DNA of 29,146 nucleotides from Armatimonadota bacterium (GCA_011773575.1 WVXJ01000239.1:14445-43590); one strand, 5' to 3'. Numbered from the stretch's first letter, positions 1-8,102 are shown. The notes: generated from the letters alone by a model not told the origin. Program-made: numbers and translations.

Positions 1-341
1 CCGCCGATGGCGACATCTGCGAAGCGCGTTGGGAGTTTATACTTCAAGCCGCCTTGCCAGATCCTTGTACCTTGCATCCAACTGTGCATTTCCCAGCGGG
101 TATGGGCTGTGGAAATTTCGAGATTCTTCGTCATACCCCAGTTGGCCCGTAGCAGAGTAACCCCCGCGTCCCCAACCCAGTTTTGATGGTTCACCGCCAA
201 ATTCAGTGTTCCCTGTGGCGCGATTTGTGCTGTCGGAAGTGTGACAACTCCTGTAGCGCCGTCAAAGGTTGGATAAGCAAAAGTCGCCGACGCAAAGAAG
301 ACCATCAATACCATGGTCATGAGTAATACACAGACCTTCAT
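1..341 (-). CDS. Exported beta-barrel-like protein, N-terminal part (runs off the left edge)
   Basis: The visible part starts at the ATG at 339-341, behind a good ribosome site (GAAGGAG) 9 bases upstream, and stays open for 113 codons to the window edge, so the C-terminus is missing. The first ~22 residues form a signal peptide (MKVCVLLMTM then a hydrophobic run ending in ATFA). The mature part begins YPTFDGATGVVTLPTAQIAP, alternating polar and hydrophobic as expected of an outer-membrane barrel. It is a clear paralogue of the product of 630-1370: both share the ATGVV.LPTA motif, an APQGTL/TPQGTL stretch and GGLKY. The two genes are divergently transcribed. No enzymatic motif is visible; an envelope structural role is inferred. 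Confidence 0.8.
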   Translation of the reverse strand, partial: MKVCVLLMTMVLMVFFASATFAYPTFDGATGVVTLPTAQIAPQGTLNLAVNHQNWVGDAGVTLLRANWGMTKNLEISTAHTRWEMHSWMQGTRIWQGGLKYKLPTRFADVAIG

Positions 342-629
342 TTACTTCTACTCCTTCTTGCGGGATGACCCATATACGATGTGGACGCCGGTTCGTTACC
401 GGCTACGGAATTTACTTGTTTTCAAATAATGCCATGTTGCTACATGACAATCCTATTTGGAGATACTCGGAGGCACTGCAATTTACGGCAGACAATTTGG
501 AGGACGCTTCGGAATGCAATAAGCAAAGTAATCACTCATATGGTATCATCACTGCAACTTAGAGCGTATTGGGTTCCCTCGCATGTTCGAAGGAGTTTAG
601 TGTCAAATACACGAGGAGGAAGAGTGAAT
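342..629. promoter_or_regulatory. Divergent intergenic region between the two barrel paralogues
   Basis: This 288-base gap separates two head-to-head paralogous genes, so it should hold both promoters. A small perfect hairpin, GCCGGT-TCGTT-ACCGGC, lies at 387-403 in the untranslated leader of the leftward gene. I could not identify convincing -35/-10 pairs, and short reading frames here lack ribosome sites and family resemblance. Confidence 0.4.
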
Positions 630-1370
630 ATGAAGGTCTATGTACTGGCAATCGCCGCAGCCATGATGTTGGTTTGCGCGGCAGGGGCATTCGCCTATCC
701 CACTATCGACACAGGAGCGACCGGCGTAGTAGCCTTGCCTACCGCGGAAATCACACCACAAGGGACGCTGGAGTTGGCGGTAGATCATCAACATGGCCCC
801 TATGACTGGGATGTTGCCCTTACACGGGCCAGCTGGGGTGTGGCGAAGAATCTGGAGTTGAATGTTTCCCATGCCAGATGGAGCCGTCAGAATTACTGGG
901 ACGAAATTGATCAAGGCGGTCTGAAGTATCAGATTCCGATGGACTTCGCGAACGTTGCTATCGGCGCATCTTTCGGTCGCGATAAATGGGCATCTTACGA
1001 AGCCGATGCCACTAAGGTTTACCTGGCGGTCTCCAAAGAATTGCCTGTAACTTCTTCAGTCAGCGCCAGATTGACTGCCGGCGGCTTATATACCAGGTGG
1101 GATGGAGATCTTAATAATGTTTTCGAGTTTACCAAACCCTACGCGACGCTCGAGCTGATGCTTGGCCGCGGCGTCATGCTGGGAGTAGAATATCGCGAGA
1201 GAGACGACGATTGGGATCTTGGTGGTGAGCCGATTTCCACGGTATTGCGTATCACCTCACAGGAGAAACCGGTATGGGTGGAAGTCGGCACAACCAATAT
1301 GTCCTGGGCGGGGGAATCCTGGGGTAACCAGCGAGGCTTCATCGGCATCGGGTTCGCTCTCGGTGATTAA
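630..1370 (+). CDS. Exported outer-membrane beta-barrel-like protein (YjbH-like)
   Basis: This predicted 246-residue protein has a signal peptide of about 22 residues (MKVYVLAIAAAMM, cleavage after AGAFA). The rest is a series of amphipathic strands rich in Tyr, Trp and Gly, ending in GFIGIGFALGD, typical of small outer-membrane barrels. I chose the ATG at 630 because GAGGAGGAAG lies 8 bases upstream and the signal peptide begins there; reading upstream in frame gives an extension with no sense as protein. An in-frame GTG at 624 is less well placed. It is a paralogue of the gene leaving the left edge. It resembles the short YjbH-like or uncharacterised barrel proteins found in many diderm genomes; the function is unknown. 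A strong terminator follows. Confidence 0.8.
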   Translation: MKVYVLAIAAAMMLVCAAGAFAYPTIDTGATGVVALPTAEITPQGTLELAVDHQHGPYDWDVALTRASWGVAKNLELNVSHARWSRQNYWDEIDQGGLKYQIPMDFANVAIGASFGRDKWASYEADATKVYLAVSKELPVTSSVSARLTAGGLYTRWDGDLNNVFEFTKPYATLELMLGRGVMLGVEYRERDDDWDLGGEPISTVLRITSQEKPVWVEVGTTNMSWAGESWGNQRGFIGIGFALGD

Positions 1371-1408
1371 TCAGGTTGATTTGATTCAGCCGACACAACA
1401 GTATAATT

Positions 1409-1449
1409 CGGAGGAGTAATGCAGATTACTCCTCCGTTTCTGTTTGTTT
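1409..1449 (+). terminator. Rho-independent terminator after the barrel gene
   Basis: A perfect 12-bp stem (1409-1420 with 1425-1436) closes a GCAG loop and is followed by a T-rich run (TTTCTGTTTGTTT). Its right arm overlaps the stop codon of the leftward gene 1426-1731, so it could also terminate that gene, with a weaker T tract on that side. Confidence 0.85.
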
Positions 1450-1731
1450 AGTCACACTGTAAGCAGTCTCCTCTTCTAGTTTTCTCGGCCGGGTGGCTGG
1501 ACCTATCCCCAGGTGGTGGCCGGTGCCTTGCTTGAGATAGCATTCAAATACTGACGCTTTTGAATCATCAGCGAAATAGACAGCCACTACTATTTTCCAG
1601 GGAATGTGTGGAGCAGTATGGGGTGATTTGCCGGCATTATGGGCCGCAAGGCGCTGCTCAAGATCTTTAGTTTTGCCAATATAACGCTTACTAGGATTCG
1701 AACAACTTTGTAACAAATAGACATATTGCAT
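1426..1731 (-). CDS. GIY-YIG nuclease superfamily protein
   Basis: This 101-residue protein has the compact single-domain layout of the bacterial UPF0213/GIY-YIG family. The GIY strand reads YVYLL (residues 3-7) and the YIG strand RYIGKT (16-21). The conserved Arg follows in DLEQRL (R27), then HNAG, PW at 44-45, and the metal-binding Glu in VFECYLK (E63). Family members are putative DNA nucleases, many of unknown role. The last ~25 residues (from ATRPRK onward) diverge from the usual basic tail, and the stop lies inside a terminator stem. The gene stands alone and is convergent with the upstream barrel gene. A functional nuclease is plausible but not shown. Confidence 0.8.
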   Translation of the reverse strand: MQYVYLLQSCSNPSKRYIGKTKDLEQRLAAHNAGKSPHTAPHIPWKIVVAVYFADDSKASVFECYLKQGTGHHLGIGPATRPRKLEEETAYSVTKQTETEE

Positions 1732-1761
1732 GGAAAGCCTTTATCCCGCGAAGCACTTCAG

Positions 1762-1903
1762 CCCTACTTCGTCCTGCGTCGCCCTCGCGTCTGCTCATGC
1801 TTTGCAGGACTACGAAGGGCATCCTGCGTCATCCTTGGGATTATGCAGAATAAATTCTGCATAGCTCTTCGCCGCTCCTTCGGAGCTATGAAGAGCGACG
1901 CAG
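1762..1903. repeat. Nested inverted-repeat element (REP/MITE-like)
   Basis: The stretch is built from successive dyads. An outer pair CTGCGTCGC (1774-1782) / GCGACGCAG (1895-1903) encloses the others. An imperfect 16-base pair lies at 1762-1777 / 1804-1819, and a perfect 10-bp palindrome at 1842-1863 is centred on TGCAGAAT-AA-ATTCTGCA. A pair ATAGCTC (1861-1867) / GAGCTAT (1883-1889) overlaps GCTCTTC (1864-1870) / GAAGAGC (1890-1896). No transposase or convincing protein is encoded. It fills most of the 294-base gap between the GIY-YIG gene and the histidine kinase. A dispersed non-autonomous or extragenic palindromic repeat is the likeliest reading. Confidence 0.7.
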
Positions 1904-2025
1904 AATGGAGGGAACAATGCTGAAATCGAAACTTTCTCTGGGTGACTACTAATGCCAGATTTCGATGCTAATTTATCGGTTTTGCACAGTTGCAATTTGA
2001 ATTTCGTCGACAAGGCTATGCATGT

Positions 2026-3339
2026 CTATACCTGTAAAGGTTCTACCAAATCATCTTTATGTATTCCGGGCAAGTCAAAAGTAAACACAGTGCCTTCTCC
2101 CAAGTCGCTTTGGACTGTGAGTTCGCCGCCTTGCACGTCCACCAACTTCTTGCATAGATAGAGGCCAACGCCGGTGCCACGTTTTACGCTTGAATTCTTG
2201 GGTTGCGGATCTGATTCGTAAAGCTCGAATATGCTGTCTAGTTTTTCAGGGGGTATCCCTGGGCCGTGATCCCGGACGGAGAACTGTATTCTATCGGAAA
2301 CTGAAGCCACCGTAAGTTCTATTGGTGCATCATCGGGTGAGAATTTACGTGCATTATCAATCAAGTTGGAGAGTACAAGGCTCAGATAATCGAAATCTGC
2401 CACTACAGTTATATTCTCCTGGATATTCAATTGCAGACGATCACGCAGGTTTGCCGAAATACTTGAAAGTCTGTTACTCACGTCTGTCACAACTTCATCA
2501 ACGCGTACCCGCTGCAATACTGGTTCCAACTGTCCGCGACCAGCACGATCGGAGTTAAGCAGATTTTGCACCAACTGCGATAGTCCGCCGATGCACTGAT
2601 TAAAGTGGTGCAGTATCTCGTCTCGCGTCTGGGGAGTTAAGTTCTTATTTGAGAGTAGAGAAATCCCTTGCTGTAGAGCAGTCATTGAATTACGTAATTC
2701 ATGTGAGACGAACGAGACAAAATCCTTACGCACTTGCTCTGCTGCGGTCATGGACGCTACGGCGATCGATTGACGACTAAGGCGGTTCAATAGGACGAAG
2801 CTGCCAACCATCAATAGCAAGGTAATCAGAGTAAATGTAATCACTGTGGAGCGTGTCAGCTCCTGATGCCGCAACCCGAACCCCGACAGAGCGGAATTTG
2901 CAGAACGGAATTTCTCCAGCAGGCCTGCGATGTGCTCTGCCTGTTGGTCGAGTCGAAGCAAAGAGTGCCGGTTTGGAGGTTGATTGGACATGGTTGTGGC
3001 AGCCTGGGATGAGAACTCGCGATGCTGTTCGAGTATCTGCTGTACCATTGCGAGTCTTTTGTCTCCGGGTGGAAGGTGAACAGTGTGCAGAGCTTTATTA
3101 AACTCTTCCACCTCTTGTGAAAAAAGTTGCACTCGACCTTCGAGTAGGGCTCTACGCTGATCGCTTAATGCCGAAAGTGCCCGGTGCGCTGCGTTCAGAT
3201 TTGCTTGCTCCAAAAGCGCTTTGCGAGCTTGCACGTCATGGTGATGAAGCGTAGCAAACTGCCAATAGCCTAATACCGCTACCAGCACAAGGATAAGTAA
3301 TTCTATGACCAGTGCACGTCTGCGATGCCCGTTTCGCAT
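2026..3339 (-). CDS. Membrane sensor histidine kinase
   Basis: This 437-residue kinase has an N-terminal membrane helix (residues 8-25), an extracytoplasmic helical segment of ~140 residues, a second membrane helix (~167-187) and cytoplasmic catalytic domains. The H box is FVSHELRNSM with His213 as phosphoacceptor. The N box is NLIDNARKFSP, G1 is RDHGPGIPPEK, the F box FELYE and G2 GTGVGLYLCKKL. I see no clear HAMP or PAS domain. I prefer the ATG at 3339 because GGAG lies 9 bases upstream; an ATG at 3354 would add five residues. It is the last gene of the minus-strand block, 45-60 bases after the copper ATPase. A receiver-only protein lies just beyond that ATPase and could be its partner. The sensed ligand is unknown; copper or envelope stress is inferred from context only. 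Confidence 0.92.
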   Translation of the reverse strand: MRNGHRRRALVIELLILVLVAVLGYWQFATLHHHDVQARKALLEQANLNAAHRALSALSDQRRALLEGRVQLFSQEVEEFNKALHTVHLPPGDKRLAMVQQILEQHREFSSQAATTMSNQPPNRHSLLRLDQQAEHIAGLLEKFRSANSALSGFGLRHQELTRSTVITFTLITLLLMVGSFVLLNRLSRQSIAVASMTAAEQVRKDFVSFVSHELRNSMTALQQGISLLSNKNLTPQTRDEILHHFNQCIGGLSQLVQNLLNSDRAGRGQLEPVLQRVRVDEVVTDVSNRLSSISANLRDRLQLNIQENITVVADFDYLSLVLSNLIDNARKFSPDDAPIELTVASVSDRIQFSVRDHGPGIPPEKLDSIFELYESDPQPKNSSVKRGTGVGLYLCKKLVDVQGGELTVQSDLGEGTVFTFDLPGIHKDDLVEPLQV

Positions 3340-3399
3340 GCCTTTTCTCCACATGCTTTCATTGTTATAGTCACTTTACTGTACTCGAGTAAGAGTATC

Positions 3400-5745
3400 T
3401 CATAACCTTAAACGCCGCAGACGTAGCGCATTACTGATGACGGACACTGAACTAAAGCTCATGGCGGCGGCGGCAATCATGGGACTAAGGAGTAATCCAA
3501 AGAAGGGATAGAGAATACCTGCGGCGATGGGAATACCAAGGCTATTATAGCCAAAAGCGAAGACTAAGTTTTGTTTAATATTTTTCATGGTTCGGTGGCT
3601 AAGACGACGGGCACGGGCGATTGCGCGCAGATCGCCTTTCACTAAAGTAACCGCCGCGCTTTCCATGGCGATATCGGTGCCGGTTCCCATGGCGATACCG
3701 ACCTGAGCTTGAGCCAAAGCAGGAGCGTCGTTAATACCATCTCCCGCCATGGCTACAATGTGTCCTTCATGCTGGAGCCGTTTGACTTCATCCACCTTCT
3801 GTTCCGGTAATACCTCGGCGATAACTTTGTCTATACCAAGCTTTTGCGCTACTGCTTTGGCTGTGGTGACATTGTCGCCGGTAATCATGACGATACGTAT
3901 TCCCTCGGCATGCAGCGTCTTGATAGCCTCCGGTGTATTGTCCTTGACGGGGTCCGCCACTCCGAAGAGACCAGCAAATTTTCCATCGACTGCGACAAAC
4001 ATTACTGTCTGTCCGTCTTGTTGCAGTTTTTCCGCATCGGATATGAGGGGAATTTCCTCAACATTCAGATCATGCATCAGGGCCTTGTTGCCAAATGCGA
4101 TATTACGATTATCCACACGGCCTTTTACTCCCTTGCCTGTGATGGATTCGAAAACTTCAGCTTCCGTAAGAGTAATGTTGCGCTCCTCGGCACCTTTCAC
4201 GACGGCCGCCGCCAGAGGATGCTCGCTGCCGCGCTCCAGGCTGGCAACCAGTTTGATCAGCTCGTTTTCTTCGATACTTTCATCTGCAAGCACACTGACC
4301 AGCTTCGGCTTTCCCTCGGTTAAAGTGCCGGTTTTATCTACTACCAGTGTGTCGACTTTTTTCAGCACTTCTATAGCCTCGGCGTTCCGGAAAAGGATAC
4401 CAAGGCTCGCGCCTTTGCCGGTGGCTACCATGATAGACATAGGAGTGGCAAGTCCAAGCGCGCACGGGCAAGCGATGATAAGCACCGCGACGGCATTGAT
4501 GATGGCATGTGTCATACGTGGCGACGGGCCAAAAATCGCCCATATAATAAAGGTAATAATCGCAACAACTATCACTGTCGGGACAAAATAAGCTGCCGCG
4601 ACATCGGCAAGTTTTTGGATAGGAGCACGACTGCGCTGGGCTTCCGATACCATAACAACTATACGCGCCAGTAAGGTCTCATTTCCCACTTTTTCTGCGT
4701 ACATTATAAAAGAACCTGTGCCATTAACCGTCGAACCGACTATCGCATCGCCAGGATTCTTCTCGACGGGAATAGATTCGCCAGTTACCATAGACTCGTC
4801 TATGGAAGTCGAACCTTCCAGGATGACACCGTCGACAGGCACTTTCTCGCCGGGACGCACACGAAGCTTATCTCCCACCTGGACTGTATCCAATGGAATG
4901 TCTTCTTCGCTTCCGTCTTCGCGAATGCGGCGGGCGGTTTTCGCCTGCAATTCTAGCAGCTTCTTGATAGCGGAACTGGTTTGGCTGCGGGCCCGGAGTT
5001 CCAGCACCTGCCCCAATAAAACGAGTGTTGTAATAACTGCGGCGGCCTCGAAATAAACCGCTACTACGCCAGCCTCGGTGCGAAAAGAAGCCGGAAAGAT
5101 ACCGGGCAGAAGCGCAGCGATAATACTATAAACATAAGCTACGCTTACCCCCAGTCCAATGAGAGTGAACATATTCAGGCTTCTGTTTTTGACGGAATTA
5201 ACTGCGCGCACATAAAACGGCCAAGCCGCCCATAGACATACCGGCGTCGCCAGGACAAACTCGAGCAGTGTGCGAATCCTTTCCGAGAACAGCTTTGTCA
5301 TCGGTTGCCCAGGCAGCGAATCGCCCATAGCCAAGGTAAATACCGGTATTGTTAGAACAAGGGCGAACCAGAAGCGTCGCGTCATGTCACGCAATTCGGG
5401 GGAGGCTTCTTCTTCAGCGCTTACGGTCACAGGTTCCAGCGCCATACCACACTTGGGACAACTGCCTGGTTCCGAACGGATTATCTCCGGATCCATCGGA
5501 CAGGTATAAGAAACAGCCTTAGCTTCCTTTTCCGGCGCTTTCTCTCCGTTCAGATATTTCTCCGGATCGGCTTCGAATTTCTCCAGACAGCGTTGAGAAC
5601 AGAAATAGTAGTAGCTGCCATCACGGTTAGTTTGCAACGAACTGGAAGTAGAAACATCCATATTGCAGACAGGATCTTTGACGGTTTGCGCAGAAGAGGC
5701 GTCTTTGCTTTTGCTTTCTTCAGATATATCAGGTCTGGGTCTCAT
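3400..5745 (-). CDS. copA: Cu+-exporting P1B-type ATPase with YHS and heavy-metal-binding N-terminus
   Basis: This 781-residue P-type ATPase exports Cu+ (possibly Ag+) from the cytoplasm. N-terminal modules are a YHS domain (residues 23-65; Cys27, Cys49, Cys53) and a heavy-metal-binding domain (80-105, YTCPMDPE...CPKCGMALEP). No CxxC HMA domain is present. The core has TGES (321-324), the metal-site CPC (426-428), the phosphorylated Asp in DKTGT (470-474), SEHP (507-510) and GDGINDAP (668-675). NLVFAFGYN (726-734) and MSFSSVSV (762-769) in the last two helices match the Cu+ selectivity signature of CopA-type pumps. The ribosome site at the chosen ATG is weak (GAAGT). It lies between the receiver gene (35 bases upstream) and the kinase. 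Substrate assignment is by motif; the overall family is certain. Confidence 0.95.
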   Translation of the reverse strand: MRPRPDISEESKSKDASSAQTVKDPVCNMDVSTSSSLQTNRDGSYYYFCSQRCLEKFEADPEKYLNGEKAPEKEAKAVSYTCPMDPEIIRSEPGSCPKCGMALEPVTVSAEEEASPELRDMTRRFWFALVLTIPVFTLAMGDSLPGQPMTKLFSERIRTLLEFVLATPVCLWAAWPFYVRAVNSVKNRSLNMFTLIGLGVSVAYVYSIIAALLPGIFPASFRTEAGVVAVYFEAAAVITTLVLLGQVLELRARSQTSSAIKKLLELQAKTARRIREDGSEEDIPLDTVQVGDKLRVRPGEKVPVDGVILEGSTSIDESMVTGESIPVEKNPGDAIVGSTVNGTGSFIMYAEKVGNETLLARIVVMVSEAQRSRAPIQKLADVAAAYFVPTVIVVAIITFIIWAIFGPSPRMTHAIINAVAVLIIACPCALGLATPMSIMVATGKGASLGILFRNAEAIEVLKKVDTLVVDKTGTLTEGKPKLVSVLADESIEENELIKLVASLERGSEHPLAAAVVKGAEERNITLTEAEVFESITGKGVKGRVDNRNIAFGNKALMHDLNVEEIPLISDAEKLQQDGQTVMFVAVDGKFAGLFGVADPVKDNTPEAIKTLHAEGIRIVMITGDNVTTAKAVAQKLGIDKVIAEVLPEQKVDEVKRLQHEGHIVAMAGDGINDAPALAQAQVGIAMGTGTDIAMESAAVTLVKGDLRAIARARRLSHRTMKNIKQNLVFAFGYNSLGIPIAAGILYPFFGLLLSPMIAAAAMSFSSVSVISNALRLRRLRL

Positions 5746-5780
5746 TGCAGTTTACTTCATATACTTTCCAAGAATAGGTA

Positions 5781-6146
5781 TTAGGCAAGGAGTTCTTCGA
5801 TTAGCTTCTTCAGAGCAGCGCTGTCGAAAGGTTTTGCCAGAAATCGGTCGGCGCTACTCGTTTCCAGAGCCAGCCATTCGTCCATGGACGTCCAAGGAGC
5901 AGTCATTAGTATAACAGGAAGTGATTTACTTTCCGGATCAGACTTGATACGCCGACAGACTTGCTGGCCGTTCATCTCTGGCATCATAACATCCAAGATA
6001 ATCAGGTCGGGTTTGTTCGTTTCGATCTTCTTGAGCGCTTCGACGCCATTAACTGCCTCGGTAACTTCATGTCCGAGTTCTGCAAGTGTCTGTTTAATTG
6101 AGTGGCGTATCAATGGCTGATCATCCGCGACCAAAATTCTCGCCAT
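5781..6146 (-). CDS. Single-domain response regulator (CheY-like receiver)
   Basis: This 121-residue protein is one complete receiver domain and nothing else. It has the acidic pair D8-D9 (VADDQP), the phosphoacceptor D52 (IILDVMMPEMNG), T82 (ILMTAPW) and K105 (FLAKPFD). It ends right after the last helix, so no DNA-binding output domain is present and it cannot act as a classical transcription factor. It is read in the same direction as the kinase gene 2026-3339, with only the copper ATPase between them, so phosphotransfer from that kinase is plausible. An AAGGAG site lies about 11 bases before the ATG. What it regulates is not visible. Confidence 0.93.
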   Translation of the reverse strand: MARILVADDQPLIRHSIKQTLAELGHEVTEAVNGVEALKKIETNKPDLIILDVMMPEMNGQQVCRRIKSDPESKSLPVILMTAPWTSMDEWLALETSSADRFLAKPFDSAALKKLIEELLA

Positions 6147-6175
6147 CGGAATATCTTGCTCCTTTATGTTTTATT

Positions 6176-6415
6176 TCAGTCAGTCTCAGGTTCGGTGTTC
6201 TCGAAATATTCCGAGAACATATGTAGCACTTTGCCAGGGTCCTGTGTATAGAATTCCATATGACCACACGTACCGCACATAAATCCCAGTTGTTTCCATT
6301 CAGACTCCTGTAACTGCGTTTTGACCCCCGTGAAAGTCTTACAGATAGCCGTAACCAAATCATGCGGCTGGAAACTATACATGGCTCCCTCGCAGCCTTC
6401 CTTCGGGCATTTCAT
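6176..6415 (-). CDS. Small zinc-ribbon-like protein, unknown function
   Basis: This 79-residue soluble protein begins MKCPKEGCEG and has a second pair of cysteines in FMCGTCGHMEF. C3, C8, C46 and C49 make a CxxxxC...CxxC arrangement like a metal-binding ribbon. I see no signal peptide or membrane helix. The start is supported by GAGGTG about 5 bases upstream of the ATG. It lies 26 bases after the small YHS gene and 29 bases before the receiver gene, all on the same strand, so it is very likely in the same transcript. A role as a cytoplasmic metal-binding or regulatory accessory is inference; I do not recognise a named family. Confidence 0.75.
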   Translation of the reverse strand: MKCPKEGCEGAMYSFQPHDLVTAICKTFTGVKTQLQESEWKQLGFMCGTCGHMEFYTQDPGKVLHMFSEYFENTEPETD

Positions 6416-6441
6416 TGTTGCACCTCTTTGCTGGCGAAAAC

Positions 6442-6621
6442 CTATTGCTGCTTTTGGGGTTCCTGTATTCTCTCGATAAACTTCTCCGGGTTTTCCTCAA
6501 AACGTTCTTTGCAGCCTATCGCGCAGAAATAATAGGTCTCGCCTTTGTATTCGACTTGGGCAGCCGCCGAGTCTTTATCAACCTGCATACCGCAAACCGG
6601 ATCGATCGGATCATTAGCCAT
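6442..6621 (-). CDS. Stand-alone YHS-domain metal-binding protein
   Basis: This very short gene encodes 59 residues and is easily missed by length cut-offs. The whole protein is a YHS domain: DPVCGM near the start (Cys10), then YKGETYYFCAIGCKERF with Cys33 and Cys37, then EENPEKFI. It ends in a polar tail, QEPQKQQ. The ATG at 6619-6621 has a strong AAAGGAG site 9 bases upstream. YHS domains occur in copper pumps and heavy-metal resistance proteins and are thought to bind metal through these cysteines. It sits between the YHS lipoprotein and the zinc-ribbon gene. A soluble cytoplasmic copper-binding or copper-delivery role alongside the ATPase is inferred. Confidence 0.88.
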   Translation of the reverse strand: MANDPIDPVCGMQVDKDSAAAQVEYKGETYYFCAIGCKERFEENPEKFIERIQEPQKQQ

Positions 6622-6697
6622 CTTAGTTTTCTCCTTTCTTTATTATAAATCTGACTTAACCTAATATGTTGGTAACCATATGAGCGAATATACAGTT

Positions 6698-7354
6698 CTA
6701 TTCCCGAACGACAAAAGTAAAATCGTGAGTTTCTGTCTCACCATTGCTTTCTAATGCAACTGCTGCCTGATATTCTCCTGTTTCTGACAGGTTCGCATTG
6801 GCCGCATAGTGCTTTTCGTCTTGCGCCAGAGGAAGATCGAAGTTAGAAACCTTACCATTTGGCGCAGTCAATGTGGCTTTGACCATCAGGTCTTTCACCG
6901 GCATATCGCCGGGGCCCATCGCGCAAAGCGTTATATGATGAGTCGTGTTGGGCGGCGCTTGCATCTTCATGCCCATTTCTTCGAGCGATACGATGTGCTC
7001 GCCGATCGGCAGGATGTTGAAGGAAATATCGTCCCCGAAAGCCTGCCAGGTGCGCTGGTATTTCTCCGGGTCGGCCATAAACTTGGCCTTGTGATCTTCG
7101 GTACAAAAATAGAGCGTTTTGCCCTGATATTCAGCTGTCGCGCCCATACCGGCCTTCTTCATAATCATGCCGTCATAGGCGCATACCGCCCACCCGTTCT
7201 GTTCGTTGGCCATAACAGGCTCTGTCTTTTCGGGTGTCGCAACTTCCTGCGTCTTATTACCGCATCCTGCCAGAATAAAACCCGTGAGTAAACTAATCGC
7301 GACAATAGTTACTGCCACCATCGGCCACCTTGGGCGCAGAATTCCTTTTAGCAT
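6698..7354 (-). CDS. YHS-domain lipoprotein
   Basis: This 218-residue protein has a lipoprotein signal: a hydrophobic segment (residues 12-28) ending in the lipobox LAGC, with Cys31 as the lipidated residue. A divergent YHS domain follows at about 56-100 (VCAYDGM with Cys58, KTLYFC with Cys84, FMADPEKY); the third YHS cysteine is replaced (EDHKA). The C-terminal ~100 residues look like a beta-sandwich with HHITLCAMGPG and GEYQAAVAL, similar in style to periplasmic YtkA/FixH-like domains. It would be anchored on the periplasmic side and bind metal there. Its ATG lies two bases after the stop of the methyltransferase gene, so the two are probably translationally coupled. Ligand and partner are not shown by sequence. 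Confidence 0.85.
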   Translation of the reverse strand: MLKGILRPRWPMVAVTIVAISLLTGFILAGCGNKTQEVATPEKTEPVMANEQNGWAVCAYDGMIMKKAGMGATAEYQGKTLYFCTEDHKAKFMADPEKYQRTWQAFGDDISFNILPIGEHIVSLEEMGMKMQAPPNTTHHITLCAMGPGDMPVKDLMVKATLTAPNGKVSNFDLPLAQDEKHYAANANLSETGEYQAAVALESNGETETHDFTFVVRE

Positions 7355-7356
7355 GA

Positions 7357-8064
7357 CTAATTGCCTCCTGTTCTCTTTTGTTGTGCCATCGGCTGTTGTC
7401 CGCCCGCATAGTTTGATGCTTCTACTACAGCTCCGCGCCGCAAGCGGGGTATGAATCGCGGGGTATTCGCGGCATATTCGAGATAGTCCTCTCCAAATTT
7501 GGCCTCAATATCCCGCTCCTCCCGAAGAGAGAGACGATAATAAACGATCATCAATACAGGCCACATCAGAATCGTCGCGATAGTGGGCCACTGGATCAAC
7601 ATGCCCAAAGTAATTAGAAACAATCCCAGATATTGAGGATGACGCACATGACGGTAAACACCATCCGTTACCAGGTTCCCTTGCGCGGCGTGTATCTGTT
7701 TCCAGCCTGCCCACATGATAGCGCCGCCGAGAAACATGACTATGCTGCCGACCTGGCAGATAATCATTTTGCCCGTGTCTGACACTCCAAGCAAACTCCC
7801 CCAAAGGTGGCCGCTCAAATGTCCAAAGGGATTTGCTCCTAATTTGCTGCCCAGAAGCGACGCAAGTACGTAAACCGTAAGTGGAAAGCCATACATCTCA
7901 ACAAATAGCGCCACAATGAAGGCGAAGAAAACGCCCAGCGAACGCCATTCCCGCTTCTGTTTGGGGAGCAGGAAGCTGATCACAAAAGCGCCGAAGAGCA
8001 CGACATTGAATACTACCAGTACCCAGATGCCATAATCATAATTTCCGTTAGAAGTACCATGCAT
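7357..8064 (-). CDS. Integral membrane methyltransferase, isoprenylcysteine carboxyl methyltransferase (ICMT) family
   Basis: This 235-residue protein has about six hydrophobic helices. The C-terminal half carries the ICMT/phospholipid methyltransferase signature, VYRHVRHPQYLG (RHPQY at 141-145), and then REERDIEAKFG (REE at 181-183), which form the S-adenosylmethionine site in this superfamily. Bacterial members methylate lipids, quinone-like or polyketide phenols, or unknown substrates; the name does not imply protein prenylcysteine as substrate. It lies 38 bases after the Rieske gene and is coupled to the YHS lipoprotein gene. With the upstream flavoprotein it might modify an isoprenoid or quinone-like lipid, which is inference. 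The last ~25 residues are polar and Gln-rich. Confidence 0.88.
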   Translation of the reverse strand: MHGTSNGNYDYGIWVLVVFNVVLFGAFVISFLLPKQKREWRSLGVFFAFIVALFVEMYGFPLTVYVLASLLGSKLGANPFGHLSGHLWGSLLGVSDTGKMIICQVGSIVMFLGGAIMWAGWKQIHAAQGNLVTDGVYRHVRHPQYLGLFLITLGMLIQWPTIATILMWPVLMIVYYRLSLREERDIEAKFGEDYLEYAANTPRFIPRLRRGAVVEASNYAGGQQPMAQQKRTGGN

Positions 8065-8102
8065 GCCATATCTCCATTTACTAAGTTACTCATGTAATAA
8101 TG

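Noticed and set aside
3383..3392. TACTCGAGTA palindrome between the ATPase and the kinase
   Set aside because: Ten bases only, with no T tract; too short to call a terminator or operator.
3749..4591. A long 280-codon plus-strand frame inside the copper ATPase
   Set aside because: Antisense shadow of a clear ATPase; composition is Ser/Thr/Ala-rich as expected of such shadows.
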